Assembly: GCA_014859685.1 (NCBI GenBank) | Contig: JACUTU010000001.1 | Location: 211,416-275,415, forward strand | DNA: 64,000 nucleotides | Direction: 5' to 3' | Source of the DNA: Sulfurospirillum sp. | Lineage (GTDB): Bacteria > Campylobacterota > Campylobacteria > Campylobacterales > Sulfurospirillaceae | In this document: positions 1-8,304 of the stretch, in pieces | Position numbering within the stretch: the first letter of the stretch is position 1 | How the letters are laid out: the number at the start of each line of letters is the position of its first letter | Notes under the pieces: generated by a model | Databases searched by the model: none | Seen by the model: only the letters and a program-made list of their open reading frames with translations | Told to the model about the DNA's origin: nothing | Program-made: the position numbers and the translations under genes

Positions 1-224
1 CTGGATTATTTAGACCAAAAACGCTTTGGCCAAGTCCTGATAAAAAACTCAAAGAGATTGGTGAGCGATTTGAAAAGATTTTTGTGACCGAACTTAACAA
101 AGGTCAGTATTTAGAAGAGATTCAAAGAGTGATGAAAAGAGATGATTTTGCTACGCTACATAAAGCAAATGGTCGTCCTATAGCACCGATTGAGATGGTT
201 GCAAAAGTGAAGGAGATGATGTAA
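1..224 (+). CDS. oorA: 2-oxoglutarate:acceptor oxidoreductase alpha subunit, C-terminal end
   Basis: Only the last 73 codons are in the window. The open frame starts at base 3 and ends at the TAA at 222-224, with the peptide ending in PIEMVAKVKEMM. Identity rests mainly on position: the stop touches the ATG of oorB, and oorC follows, which is the usual oorDABC order in Campylobacterota. The subunit would carry the 2-oxoacid-binding and pyrimidine-binding parts of the enzyme that turns 2-oxoglutarate and CoA into succinyl-CoA with a low-potential acceptor such as ferredoxin or flavodoxin. No catalytic residue is visible in this tail. Confidence 0.85.
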   Translation, partial: GLFRPKTLWPSPDKKLKEIGERFEKIFVTELNKGQYLEEIQRVMKRDDFATLHKANGRPIAPIEMVAKVKEMM

Positions 225-1067
225 ATGGCTTTTGATTATGATAAATACTTAAGAGTAGATAAGATGCCAACACTTTGGTGTTGGGGTTGTGGTGATGGTG
301 TAATCCTCAAAGCAGTTATCCGAGCTATTGATAAAATGGGCTGGGATATGAAAGATGTTTGTGTTGTTTCTGGTATCGGTTGTAGTGGGCGTTTTAGCTC
401 TTACATCAACTGTAACACAGTGCATACAACACACGGTCGTGCGATAGCGTACGCAACAGGTATAAAACTAGCAAATCCAGATAAACATGTGATTGTGGTA
501 ACTGGAGATGGTGATGGACTTGCAATTGGTGGCAATCACACGATTCATGGATGTAGAAGAAATATAGATTTAAACCATGTTTTAATCAATAACTTTATCT
601 ATGGCTTAACAAATTCGCAAACTTCACCGACAACGCCAAAAGGCTTGTGGACAGTGACAGCACAATTTGGCAATATAGATCCATCGTTCAATGCAGCAAA
701 ACTTGCATATGCTGCTGGTGCTACTTTTGTCTCCCGTGAAACCGTGAATGATCCTGTGAAAATGGAAAAAACATTTGTAGCTGGTTTTGGTCATAAAGGG
801 TATTCTTTTATGGAAGTATTTTCAAACTGTCACATCAATCTTGGAAGAAAAAACAAGATGGGTGAAGCAGTTGATAATCTCAAGTGGATAGAAGATATGG
901 TTATGCCATCAAGAAAGTATGAAGCACTTGAAGATGAAGAGAAGAAAAAATATTTTCCAACAGGTATTTTGAAGCAGTATGATAATCCAGAGTATTGTGA
1001 AAGCTATGACAAAGTTATAGAAGCTGCACAAAACAACACTACTGTCAAATTGGTCAAGGAGTCGTAG
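225..1067 (+). CDS. oorB: 2-oxoglutarate:acceptor oxidoreductase beta subunit (TPP-binding)
   Basis: A 280-residue protein of the normal length for the thiamine-diphosphate subunit of 2-oxoacid:acceptor oxidoreductases. The N-terminal CWGCGDG (residues 19-25) is the family entry motif, and GDGDG followed by GGNH (94-104) is the TPP/Mg2+ site. It decarboxylates 2-oxoglutarate in the TCA cycle with OorA, OorC and OorD. The start follows the oorA stop directly and the stop is contiguous with the oorC ATG, so the subunits are translationally linked. A related 2-oxoacid specificity cannot be excluded from sequence, but gene order favours oor. Confidence 0.93.
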   Translation: MAFDYDKYLRVDKMPTLWCWGCGDGVILKAVIRAIDKMGWDMKDVCVVSGIGCSGRFSSYINCNTVHTTHGRAIAYATGIKLANPDKHVIVVTGDGDGLAIGGNHTIHGCRRNIDLNHVLINNFIYGLTNSQTSPTTPKGLWTVTAQFGNIDPSFNAAKLAYAAGATFVSRETVNDPVKMEKTFVAGFGHKGYSFMEVFSNCHINLGRKNKMGEAVDNLKWIEDMVMPSRKYEALEDEEKKKYFPTGILKQYDNPEYCESYDKVIEAAQNNTTVKLVKES

Positions 1068-1619
1068 ATGAGAAGACAATTAAGATTTGTAGGCGTTGGC
1101 GGTCAGGGAGTTATCCTAGCTGGTGAAATTTTAGCAGCTGCAAAAATCAGAGCCGGTGGTTATGGTGTAAAAGCTTCAACATATACTTCACAAGTTCGTG
1201 GTGGTCCTACTAAAGTTGATATTTTGCTTGATGATAGTGAAATCTTGTTTCCGTATGCAAACGAAGGCGAGATAGAATTTATGATAGCAACAGCACAAAT
1301 AAGCTTTAACCAATTTAAAAATGGCGTAAAAGATGGTGCTATCATCGTAGTTGAACCAAATCTTGTGCATCCTAGTGATGAAGATAGAAAAAGATGGAGA
1401 ATCATCGAGATACCTATCATCACTATTGCAAAAGAAGAGGTTGGTAATGTTATCACCCAATCTGTCGTAGCACTCGCTATTACTATGGAGATGACAAGAG
1501 TACTTGATTTTGATCTTGTGATCGATACAATGCTCTCGAAAGTTCCAGAAAAAGTACATGCTGCAAATAAACTCGCATTTGAACTTGGCGTAAAATATGC
1601 AAAAGAAGCATTAGCTTAA
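1068..1619 (+). CDS. oorC: 2-oxoglutarate:acceptor oxidoreductase gamma subunit
   Basis: A 183-residue protein with the gamma-subunit opening RFVGVGGQGVILAGEIL near residues 6-22, the region that closes over CoA in this enzyme class. It completes OorABC and starts immediately after the oorB stop. A hairpin built around a copy of the dispersed TTACATGTAAG palindrome follows the stop and may end the operon. The length and the N-terminal glycine-rich block fit the family well. Confidence 0.93.
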   Translation: MRRQLRFVGVGGQGVILAGEILAAAKIRAGGYGVKASTYTSQVRGGPTKVDILLDDSEILFPYANEGEIEFMIATAQISFNQFKNGVKDGAIIVVEPNLVHPSDEDRKRWRIIEIPIITIAKEEVGNVITQSVVALAITMEMTRVLDFDLVIDTMLSKVPEKVHAANKLAFELGVKYAKEALA

Positions 1620-1626
1620 AAATGCA

Positions 1627-1656
1627 AATTGAGGCTTTACATGTAAGGCCTCAATT
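1627..1656. terminator. Hairpin after oorC containing the dispersed palindrome
   Basis: AATTGAGGC at 1627-1635 pairs perfectly with GCCTCAATT at 1648-1656, and the loop between them is itself the palindrome TTTACATGTAAG, so the stem is nearly continuous. It lies just after the oorC stop and before the next start. The downstream run is A-rich rather than T-rich, so intrinsic termination on the + strand is uncertain; an mRNA-stabilising end is an alternative. Confidence 0.5.
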
Positions 1657-1672
1657 ATAAAAAAGGTTTTAT

Positions 1673-2494
1673 ATGAAGATCGCCATCAATGGTGCTAGTG
1701 GTTTTGTTGGTACGAAACTGCGAGAAATTTTTCCAGATCATGTTATCATTCACAGAGATGATAGCGTTACTCTCATACAAGATAAACTCAATGGTGTGGA
1801 TTTATTCATCAATTTAGCAGGCGCTCCAATCATTAAAAGATGGAGTAAATCGTATAAAAAAGTCCTTTTTGAAAGTCGCATACAAAGCACACAAAAAGCC
1901 GTGCTTGCACTCAAAGGCAGTAGCGTTAAGCATTTTATATCAACTTCGGCTATCGGTATCTATCCTGATGATAAAACTTGCGATGAAACATGTAAAGATT
2001 TTGATGATTCATTTTTAGCAAATCTTGCTGTACAGTGGGAAGAGGAAGCGAAGATGGCAACGATTCCAACTACTATTTTGCGTTTTGGCATAGTACTTGG
2101 ACGCGATGGCGGCGCACTTGCTCAAATGCTCACTCCTTTTAGATTTGGCGTTGGCGGGATTATTGGTGATGGTAAAATGATGATGAGTTGGATTGATATC
2201 GATGATTTACTTGGCATCATCAAATTTGTAGCAGAAAATAAACTTGTAGGAACTTTCAACGCATGTGCACCACAACCTGTAAGCAATTATGTATTTACAA
2301 AAACTTTAGGCAAAGTGCTTGAGAAACCTACTATTTTTCCACTTCCAGAATTTGTTTTGCAACTCATCTTTGGGGAAGCAGCCTCTGTTTTAACAGGTTC
2401 AAAAGAGATTTACCCAAAAGCATTACAAGATGCTGGTTTTACTTTTGCATATCAAACCATAGAACAATCATTGAAGCATCTTCTACAATCCTAA
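1673..2494 (+). CDS. TIGR01777 family NAD(P)-binding epimerase-like protein (YfcH-like)
   Basis: A 273-residue extended short-chain dehydrogenase with GASGFVG at residues 7-13 as the nucleotide-binding turn and the usual C-terminal extension of the YfcH/SulA-like family. The physiological substrate of this family is not established. An AAAAAAGG ribosome-binding site lies just before the ATG. Its 3' end overlaps the convergent marC gene by 12 bases. Confidence 0.85.
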   Translation: MKIAINGASGFVGTKLREIFPDHVIIHRDDSVTLIQDKLNGVDLFINLAGAPIIKRWSKSYKKVLFESRIQSTQKAVLALKGSSVKHFISTSAIGIYPDDKTCDETCKDFDDSFLANLAVQWEEEAKMATIPTTILRFGIVLGRDGGALAQMLTPFRFGVGGIIGDGKMMMSWIDIDDLLGIIKFVAENKLVGTFNACAPQPVSNYVFTKTLGKVLEKPTIFPLPEFVLQLIFGEAASVLTGSKEIYPKALQDAGFTFAYQTIEQSLKHLLQS

Positions 2495-3082
2495 AAAACT
2501 TTTTATTCCTGAAAAAATCAGTTGTGCTGAAAGTGCAGAGAGAATAAGTGCGGTTATCTTACTCATCACGAGCAATCCCGTACTTCCTACTATTTTTTTA
2601 ATACTACTTGAGAGATAAAGCATTACACCAACTGAGAGGATGGCACAAAGAAGAGCCAATGAACCTATGCTTATGAGTTTAAATGTATTCATTTCACCTC
2701 CCATGACCAGCAAAGCTCCAATAGTTCCCGGACCCACAGTTATCGGAATGGCAAGGGGAACTATCGCGTGTTTAGAGATATCTGTTTCACAATCTACTTT
2801 CTCATTAACATCTTTTTGCATCAAATCCACAGCAGTTAAAAATAAAATAGATCCAGCACCTATCTTGAAAGCATCGAGAGTAATGCCAAAAAGATCAAAG
2901 ATGTATTGACCAAAAAAAAGTAAAATCAAACTAGTGATGATGATGGCCAAAGTGACTTTAAGTGCAATCTTTTTTCTATGCAAATCTTGCAAGCCACTTG
3001 TCATTGATAAAAACATAGAAACTACAAAAAATGGAGTCATGATAAAGAAAAACTTGATGTAAATTGAGATAAAAAAAGACAT
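2483..3082 (-). CDS. MarC family integral membrane protein
   Basis: A 199-residue hydrophobic protein with about six membrane segments and the conserved block IPLAIPITVGPGTIGALL-like in the middle (here VPLAIPITVGPGTIGAL), typical of MarC/UPF0056. Family members sit in the inner membrane and their function is unresolved; the historical multiple-antibiotic-resistance link is not supported for most. A ribosome-binding AAGGAAT precedes the ATG and a TATAAT box lies upstream. Confidence 0.88.
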   Translation of the reverse strand: MSFFISIYIKFFFIMTPFFVVSMFLSMTSGLQDLHRKKIALKVTLAIIITSLILLFFGQYIFDLFGITLDAFKIGAGSILFLTAVDLMQKDVNEKVDCETDISKHAIVPLAIPITVGPGTIGALLVMGGEMNTFKLISIGSLALLCAILSVGVMLYLSSSIKKIVGSTGLLVMSKITALILSALSAQLIFSGIKSFLGL

Positions 3083-3104
3083 GTTATTCCTTGATTAAAG
3101 CAAA

Positions 3105-3110
3105 ATTATA
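3105..3110 (-). promoter_or_regulatory. Extended -10 promoter for marC
   Basis: Read on the minus strand this is TGT-TATAAT, an extended -10 box ending 22 bases before the marC start codon. Campylobacterota housekeeping promoters rely mainly on this element and often lack a clear -35, as here. Confidence 0.5.
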
Positions 3111-3133
3111 ACACTTTTTTGTACAATCTTGAC

Positions 3134-4363
3134 ATGAAAAAAGATCTCATTATTATTGGTGGTGGTGCGGCTGGTATGATGTGTGCCATAAGTGCTGCTA
3201 GAAGAGGTAAAAAAGTGCTTGTACTTGAAAAATTGCCCCAATTAGGCTTAAAACTAAAAGCTAGCGGCGGTGGTAGATGCAATATTTCAAATACGCTTGA
3301 AAATGAAATATTTATGGAGCATTTTGGTAAAAATGGGCGTTTTATGCAAGATGCACTGCGAGTATTTGATCACAAATCACTTATTGAGTTTTTTGCATCA
3401 TTGCAGCTTACATGTAACACCAAAGATGGATTGAGAATTTTTCCAGATTCCCACGACTCTCAAAGTGTTTTAAATGCTTTAAAAAACGAGTTGCAACGGT
3501 TACATGTGGCTGTGATTTGTGGCGCATATATCCAAAAGATACTTACAAATGATGGTGCAGTGATGGGTGTACAAGCAAGAGATGGTACATATATGGCTAC
3601 AAATGTTGTGATCGCAACTGGTGGTTTGGGCTATCCTATGCTAGGTGGTGGTGATGATGGACACAAGTTAGCGCAAGCACTTGGACACAAGATAACACAA
3701 CTCTATCCAGCCATGATGCCTCTTTTTGTCAAAGAGGAGTGGGTTGGGCATTGTAGAGCTGATACTATCGCAAAAGCAACGCTTCGAGTAGCATTACTAA
3801 AATACAAAAATCTGCATGCAACTGGGGACTTAATTTTTACGCAAAATGGTATCAGAGGCCCACTTGTGCTTGATTTTGCAAGAGAGATTACTCCATTGTT
3901 AGAAAAATATGGTGAAATTCCAATCCATGCAAATCTTATAAAAGGCTTAAATGAGGAGCAAGTTCGCGTACATTGTAGAGCATTTGCATATGAAAATCCA
4001 CAAAAAAATATCCTTGAAACTCTTAAGTTTTTTTTGCCTCAAAGTGTCATAATACAATTTTGTAAACTTTGTGGTGTGGATGAAAATGCTTCGATGGCTA
4101 AAATTGATCCACAAAAAAGAGATGCACTGTTGCGGCAGATTACTAAAACCCCCTTACATGTAAGTGCTCACGAGGGATTTAAAAAAGCGATGATAACTCG
4201 AGGTGGCGTCTCTTTAAAACAGATAAATCCAAAGAGTATGCAAAGTAAACTTGTAAAAGGGCTGTATTTTTGTGGAGAAGTGCTTGATTTAGATGGCCCA
4301 TGCGGAGGCTATAATCTGCAATGGGCATTTTCTAGTGGTTATTTGTGTGGCTTAATGAAATAA
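3134..4363 (+). CDS. HI0933/YhiN-type flavoprotein (NAD(P)/FAD-dependent oxidoreductase)
   Basis: The FAD-binding GGGAAGMM lies at residues 9-16, followed by KLKASGGGRCNISN near residues 48-61 and a C-terminal LDLDGPCGGYNLQWAFSSG, all hallmarks of the HI0933/YhiN flavoprotein family. The product is 409 residues, normal for the family. Its substrate is unknown. I use the ATG at 3134; an in-frame TTG at 3119 would add only five residues. Two copies of the dispersed palindrome (3407 and 4153) and a weaker one near 3500 lie inside the gene, read as Thr-Cys-Asn and Leu-His-Val. Confidence 0.88.
   Translation: MKKDLIIIGGGAAGMMCAISAARRGKKVLVLEKLPQLGLKLKASGGGRCNISNTLENEIFMEHFGKNGRFMQDALRVFDHKSLIEFFASLQLTCNTKDGLRIFPDSHDSQSVLNALKNELQRLHVAVICGAYIQKILTNDGAVMGVQARDGTYMATNVVIATGGLGYPMLGGGDDGHKLAQALGHKITQLYPAMMPLFVKEEWVGHCRADTIAKATLRVALLKYKNLHATGDLIFTQNGIRGPLVLDFAREITPLLEKYGEIPIHANLIKGLNEEQVRVHCRAFAYENPQKNILETLKFFLPQSVIIQFCKLCGVDENASMAKIDPQKRDALLRQITKTPLHVSAHEGFKKAMITRGGVSLKQINPKSMQSKLVKGLYFCGEVLDLDGPCGGYNLQWAFSSGYLCGLMK
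3407..3418. repeat. Dispersed palindrome copy, CTTACATGTAAC
   Basis: An 11 of 12 match to CTTACATGTAAG inside the HI0933-type gene, read in frame as Leu-Thr-Cys-Asn. Confidence 0.7.
4153..4164. repeat. Dispersed palindrome copy, perfect CTTACATGTAAG
   Basis: A perfect 12-base palindrome inside the HI0933-type gene, read as Pro-Leu-His-Val-Ser. Confidence 0.8.
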
Positions 4364-5026
4364 TGTACTGCCAATGCGAAGCATATTTGCACCACATGCA
4401 ACGGCAAGTTCAAAATCACTACTCATACCCATAGAGCAGTGTATGGCACCTTTGTCACTGAGTTTTTCAAATATTTTATAAGTTGTTTCAAAACTCTTTT
4501 GCACGATCTTTTCTTCTTGCACATGCGCGCCTATGCTCATTACGCCTTTGAGATTTATATGCTTACATGTAAGCAAAATTTGCTCATAAGTTTCAAGTGC
4601 TTTTTCGGGCAAAACACCTGCTTTTTGTTCTTCATAAGCACTATTTATTTGCAATAAAACATCCATTGACTTTTCTTTTACACTGAGGCGGTTGTCGAGT
4701 TCACAAGCCATTTGCAAAGAATCACAAGAGTGCATTAATGCCGGCTCTAGATCTATTAGTTGGTTGATCTTGTTTGTTTGTAGCCTGCCTATAAAATGCC
4801 ATTCAAGCGGTAAATCATCGAGAGTTTGTGTTTTTATCTTGAGATCTTGTACCCTATTTTCCCCAAAAGCGCGCTGTCCTATGGCATACATTTTTTTGAT
4901 GGCATCCGCATCAACACTTTTGCTTACGGCAATTATTTTGATGATTTGATGCTGATTGACACGCAAACGAACCTTTTCTATTTTTGACAAAACCACATCA
5001 AATCGTTCTTCATACAATGACATCAC
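4352..5026 (-). CDS. yggS: YggS/PLPBP family pyridoxal phosphate homeostasis protein
   Basis: A 224-residue single-domain PLP-barrel protein. IIAVSKS carries the PLP-binding lysine (K36), and GENRVQD and the late GMSSDFELAV are family signatures. It buffers free PLP and affects amino-acid and keto-acid balance rather than catalysing a known reaction. Its start overlaps the rseP stop by four bases, and it is the last gene of the long leftward operon that begins at pyrD. A perfect 14-base palindrome copy sits inside at 4561. Confidence 0.93.
   Translation of the reverse strand: MMSLYEERFDVVLSKIEKVRLRVNQHQIIKIIAVSKSVDADAIKKMYAIGQRAFGENRVQDLKIKTQTLDDLPLEWHFIGRLQTNKINQLIDLEPALMHSCDSLQMACELDNRLSVKEKSMDVLLQINSAYEEQKAGVLPEKALETYEQILLTCKHINLKGVMSIGAHVQEEKIVQKSFETTYKIFEKLSDKGAIHCSMGMSSDFELAVACGANMLRIGSTLFH
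4561..4574. repeat. Dispersed palindrome copy, perfect 14-mer GCTTACATGTAAGC
   Basis: One of three perfect 14-base copies in the window, inside yggS, read on the gene strand as Leu-Thr-Cys-Lys. Confidence 0.85.
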
Positions 5027-6081
5027 AAATCCCCCATAATTCTAAATATATCATTAAACACCGTAAAAACCATCAAAGAAAGCAAGAAAATCCAACCTGT
5101 GACTGTCATGCGATAGAGCATTTTTTCACTTGGTGATTTTTTAGCGATAATTTCATAAATATTGAACATGATATGCCCGCCATCAAGTGCTGGAATCGGT
5201 AAGAGATTTAATACGCCAAGATTAACCGATATCAAAGCGGTAAGTGCAAAAAGTGCGACAATACCCGCTTCACTTGCTTGAGAAGTTACTTGCACGATAG
5301 ATACAATGCCACCTAAATCTTTTGCAGGAATTACGCCCTCGATAAGTTTTTGTAAGCTCGTGACAATCACAGTAGTGGCCTCTAGTGTTTTGTCGTATGC
5401 AAAACCAAAAGATTTAAAAAAGCCATAGGTTTGAACAAAAGAATTTCCGCTTGCAGTTATACCAACTATTCGGTTGCTTATGTCTTCGCCAAACATACTT
5501 TTTTGTATCTTTAACTCAGGTTGCACGACCACTTGTAGATTTTTTTTTGCTCTTTGGATGATAAAAACCACAGAACCTTGTGAATTTTTGATAAAAAAAC
5601 TCACATCATCCCAGCTTTTTACCTCTTGATCGTTGATTATTAAAATCTTATCATTGGCTTGCAAACCTTTTGTAAAAGCGGGTGTATTTTCTGCGACACT
5701 GCCGATGATGGGCGAAAGAGTATTTATTCCAATTTGTGCGATGGCAAGATAGAGTAAAAAAGCGAGCAAAAAGTTTGCAAAAGGTCCAGCAAAGAGGATG
5801 ATGATGCGTTGCCACGGTTTTTTTGTATTGTAACTATCGCTATCAAGGCTTACCTTTGTAGGATCACTATCATCTTGCCCCTTCATCTGCACATAGCCAC
5901 CAAGCGGAATAGCGCTGATGCAATATTCCGTGCCTTTATAAATTTTTTTAAAAATTTTTGAACCGAAACCTATGCTAAATACTTCCACTTTGACACCAAA
6001 AAATCGAGCCGCCAAAAAGTGACCGAGTTCGTGAAAAAATATCAAAAAAGATAAAACAAAAATTGAGGTAAGTATTCCCAT
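5023..6081 (-). CDS. rseP: RseP-type site-2 intramembrane metalloprotease
   Basis: A 352-residue membrane protease with the zinc motif HELGH at residues 17-21, the following GFG segment, a central PDZ domain that includes GLQANDKILIINDQ, and the C-terminal NLLPIPALDGGH with the third zinc ligand. It cleaves membrane-embedded substrates such as anti-sigma factors or signal-peptide remnants. It abuts pgsA with a one-base overlap upstream and yggS downstream. It is shorter than the E. coli protein because only one PDZ domain is evident. Confidence 0.93.
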   Translation of the reverse strand: MGILTSIFVLSFLIFFHELGHFLAARFFGVKVEVFSIGFGSKIFKKIYKGTEYCISAIPLGGYVQMKGQDDSDPTKVSLDSDSYNTKKPWQRIIILFAGPFANFLLAFLLYLAIAQIGINTLSPIIGSVAENTPAFTKGLQANDKILIINDQEVKSWDDVSFFIKNSQGSVVFIIQRAKKNLQVVVQPELKIQKSMFGEDISNRIVGITASGNSFVQTYGFFKSFGFAYDKTLEATTVIVTSLQKLIEGVIPAKDLGGIVSIVQVTSQASEAGIVALFALTALISVNLGVLNLLPIPALDGGHIMFNIYEIIAKKSPSEKMLYRMTVTGWIFLLSLMVFTVFNDIFRIMGDL

Positions 6082-6623
6082 TATTTTATAGCCTTTTTAC
6101 TGTAGCCTAATATGTACTCAAATCCAGAATAGAGCGTAATGGCAACTGAGAACCAAAGTAGGGCGGTGCCGTAAGGCCAGTTCATAGTTAAAAAACCGAT
6201 GGCTATCATTTGCACCACGGTTTTTATCTTGCCAGCCATCGAAGCGGCAATATCTTTACCCTCGCTAACTGCCATAACACGAAGTCCTGTGATAAAAAAC
6301 TCACGAGTGAGAATGATGTAAACTGCCCAAATACTTGCTCGATCTATCATGATGAGTCCTAAAGAAGCAGCAAGTATAAGCATCTTATCAGCTAGTGGAT
6401 CTAAGATAGCACCAAGAACCGTTTTTTGATTCCAACTTCTTGCAATAAATCCATCAAAAAAATCCGTCACACTAGCGATGACAAAAACAAGTGCGGCTAA
6501 ATAATCAAGCCAGCTTACATGTAAGCCATCAAATATGGGATTAGCTCTATCGATAAGTAGCCATAACATTAAGGGTGCGAGTCCAACACGCATAAGGGCT
6601 AAGAGATTTGGAAGATTAATCAT
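6081..6623 (-). CDS. pgsA: CDP-diacylglycerol-glycerol-3-phosphate 3-phosphatidyltransferase
   Basis: A membrane protein of 180 residues that makes phosphatidylglycerol phosphate. The CDP-alcohol phosphotransferase motif is visible as DFFDGFIAR then GAILDPLADK. I start at the ATG at 6621-6623 (MINLPNLLALMRVG), not at an upstream in-frame start, because this ATG overlaps the fabL stop in the four-base pattern seen throughout this operon and begins where the family begins. A perfect 14-base palindrome copy (6513) encodes Leu-His-Val-Ser in a loop. Confidence 0.93.
   Translation of the reverse strand: MINLPNLLALMRVGLAPLMLWLLIDRANPIFDGLHVSWLDYLAALVFVIASVTDFFDGFIARSWNQKTVLGAILDPLADKMLILAASLGLIMIDRASIWAVYIILTREFFITGLRVMAVSEGKDIAASMAGKIKTVVQMIAIGFLTMNWPYGTALLWFSVAITLYSGFEYILGYSKKAIK
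6513..6526. repeat. Dispersed palindrome copy, perfect 14-mer GCTTACATGTAAGC
   Basis: Inside pgsA, read on the gene strand as Gly-Leu-His-Val-Ser. Confidence 0.85.
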
Positions 6624-7390
6624 CGAAAAGTTGTACCGCCATCTACGATCATCGTGTGGGCAGTCATCCATGAAGCATCTGGTGTGCATAAAAAATAGCA
6701 AGCATTTGCAAGATCATTTGGTTCTCCAACGCGTCCAAGTGCAGAAAGTTCAGCAGTTTTTTGTTTTACTTCTTCATAATTAGTAAATGCTTTGAGTGCA
6801 TCCGTGTCGATTGGTCCACCGCTGACGGCATTTACTCTGATCCCCATGCTTCCAAGTTCAGTGGCTGCGTAGCGAACCATAGCTTCAACTGCCGCTTTAT
6901 TTGTTCCATGCCCTGCGTAGTTTTCTATATACACTAAGTTTCCAGTTGAAGAGAGAGAGACGATACTTCCGCCTCCTATTTTTTCCATCCGCAATGCAGC
7001 TTGTTGCGCACCACAAACAAAAGCATTGACTGTTGCTGTGTAGATATTGTTCAATCCTCGTGGTTTGAGACGCATAAATTTTCCATAACCACCCACAACA
7101 GCACGACCATAGATCATCGCATTGGAGATGAAAAAATCAACCCTATCAAAATCTACATCTATTTGTGTAAAAAGATCTTTATAGGTTTCTGGCTCAAGGA
7201 TATTGAGTGCATAGCATTTACATTTGACGCCAAATTGTGTTTGTACATCATCACAAATAGCCTGTGCAATCTCTTTGTTTGCATTGTAGGTGAACGCTAC
7301 ATTGACGCCATTTTGAGCGAATTTGTACACGCATGCTTTGCCTATTCCTTTTGTTCCGCCACTAATTACCAGTGTTTTGCCTTGTATCAT
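6620..7390 (-). CDS. fabL: FabL-like enoyl-ACP reductase (short-chain dehydrogenase)
   Basis: A 256-residue short-chain dehydrogenase. The nucleotide-binding GGTKGIGKA (11-19) looks like FabG, but the catalytic pair is Y158-x6-K165 rather than Y-x3-K, and the C-terminal SGGPIDTDALKAF region matches enoyl-ACP reductase III (FabL). It would reduce enoyl-ACP at the last step of fatty-acid elongation using NAD(P)H. It is between dapA and pgsA in a lipid and cell-envelope operon. Whether it is the main enoyl reductase here or a second one cannot be told from this window. Confidence 0.75.
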   Translation of the reverse strand: MIQGKTLVISGGTKGIGKACVYKFAQNGVNVAFTYNANKEIAQAICDDVQTQFGVKCKCYALNILEPETYKDLFTQIDVDFDRVDFFISNAMIYGRAVVGGYGKFMRLKPRGLNNIYTATVNAFVCGAQQAALRMEKIGGGSIVSLSSTGNLVYIENYAGHGTNKAAVEAMVRYAATELGSMGIRVNAVSGGPIDTDALKAFTNYEEVKQKTAELSALGRVGEPNDLANACYFLCTPDASWMTAHTMIVDGGTTFR

Positions 7391-7393
7391 TTT

Positions 7394-8287
7394 TTAGTAT
7401 CCCTTGATTTCATATTGTTTGATCACATCTTCAATGCGTTTGAGATTTTCTTTGCTTGGAGGTGTGAGTGGAAGTCTATACTCAAGCGTTTCCAATAATC
7501 CAGCTAGATACATAGCTGCTTTTATAGGAATTGGATTGCTTTCACAAAAGAGTATTTTGTTGATGGTATAGAGTTTGTCATTGATCGCTTTAGCTCCATG
7601 AAAATCTCCATCAAGTGCCGCGTGTGTAAGTTCTGCTATCTTATCTGGCAGGATATTTGAAGTTACTGAGATCACTCCAGAACCACCATTTGAGAGAATA
7701 GGATAATTGATCGCATCATCACCGCTTATCACACTTAGTTTTGGCTCATGTGCTAGTAAATCCACACATCGATCGATTGAGCCTGTTGCTTCTTTGACGC
7801 CTAGAATATTGGGACAATCATTAAAAAGTCGAAAGATGGTTTCGGGCTGTAAATCACAAGCGGTTCGTCCTGGTACATTGTATAAAAATACAGGAATTTC
7901 AACCGCATTTGCGATGGCTTTATAGTGCTGATACAAGCCCTCTTGCATCGGTTTGTTGTAGTAAGGAGTAACAGAAAGAATCCCATTGGCTCCATGTTTT
8001 TGAGCAAATTGTGCGAGTCCTAAAGCTTCATGTGTTGCATTACTCCCAGCTCCTGCTATAACTTTTGCATGTGTGCCTTTACATGTATCTACGGCTATTT
8101 CGATGCAGCGTCTATGCTCTTCATGACTAAGCGTTGCACTCTCTCCCGTAGTTCCGACAGGTACGACGACATCGGTGCCGTTTTTGATCTGTCTTTGTAT
8201 CAATTTTGCGTAAGTGAGTTCATCCAATTTTCCATTTTTAAATGGAGTAATTAAAGCGGTCATCGCTCCTTTAAGTTCATTGCCCAT
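7394..8287 (-). CDS. dapA: 4-hydroxy-tetrahydrodipicolinate synthase
   Basis: A 297-residue class I aldolase-like enzyme condensing pyruvate with aspartate semialdehyde in lysine and diaminopimelate synthesis. PVGTTGES (43-50), Y136 with R141 in LYNVPGR, and the Schiff-base lysine K165 in GVKEATG are all in place. It follows the M16 peptidase gene and precedes fabL by three bases. A partial palindrome copy (TTACATGTAT near 8079) encodes Asp-Thr-Cys-Lys. Confidence 0.96.
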   Translation of the reverse strand: MGNELKGAMTALITPFKNGKLDELTYAKLIQRQIKNGTDVVVPVGTTGESATLSHEEHRRCIEIAVDTCKGTHAKVIAGAGSNATHEALGLAQFAQKHGANGILSVTPYYNKPMQEGLYQHYKAIANAVEIPVFLYNVPGRTACDLQPETIFRLFNDCPNILGVKEATGSIDRCVDLLAHEPKLSVISGDDAINYPILSNGGSGVISVTSNILPDKIAELTHAALDGDFHGAKAINDKLYTINKILFCESNPIPIKAAMYLAGLLETLEYRLPLTPPSKENLKRIEDVIKQYEIKGY

Positions 8288-8304
8288 ATAAAACCTTCCT
8301 TTTT

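Noticed and set aside
6620-7390. FabG-type 3-oxoacyl-ACP reductase
   Set aside because: The catalytic pair is Y-x6-K (Y158, K165), and the C-terminal IDTDALK block fits FabL; FabG would have Y-x3-K.
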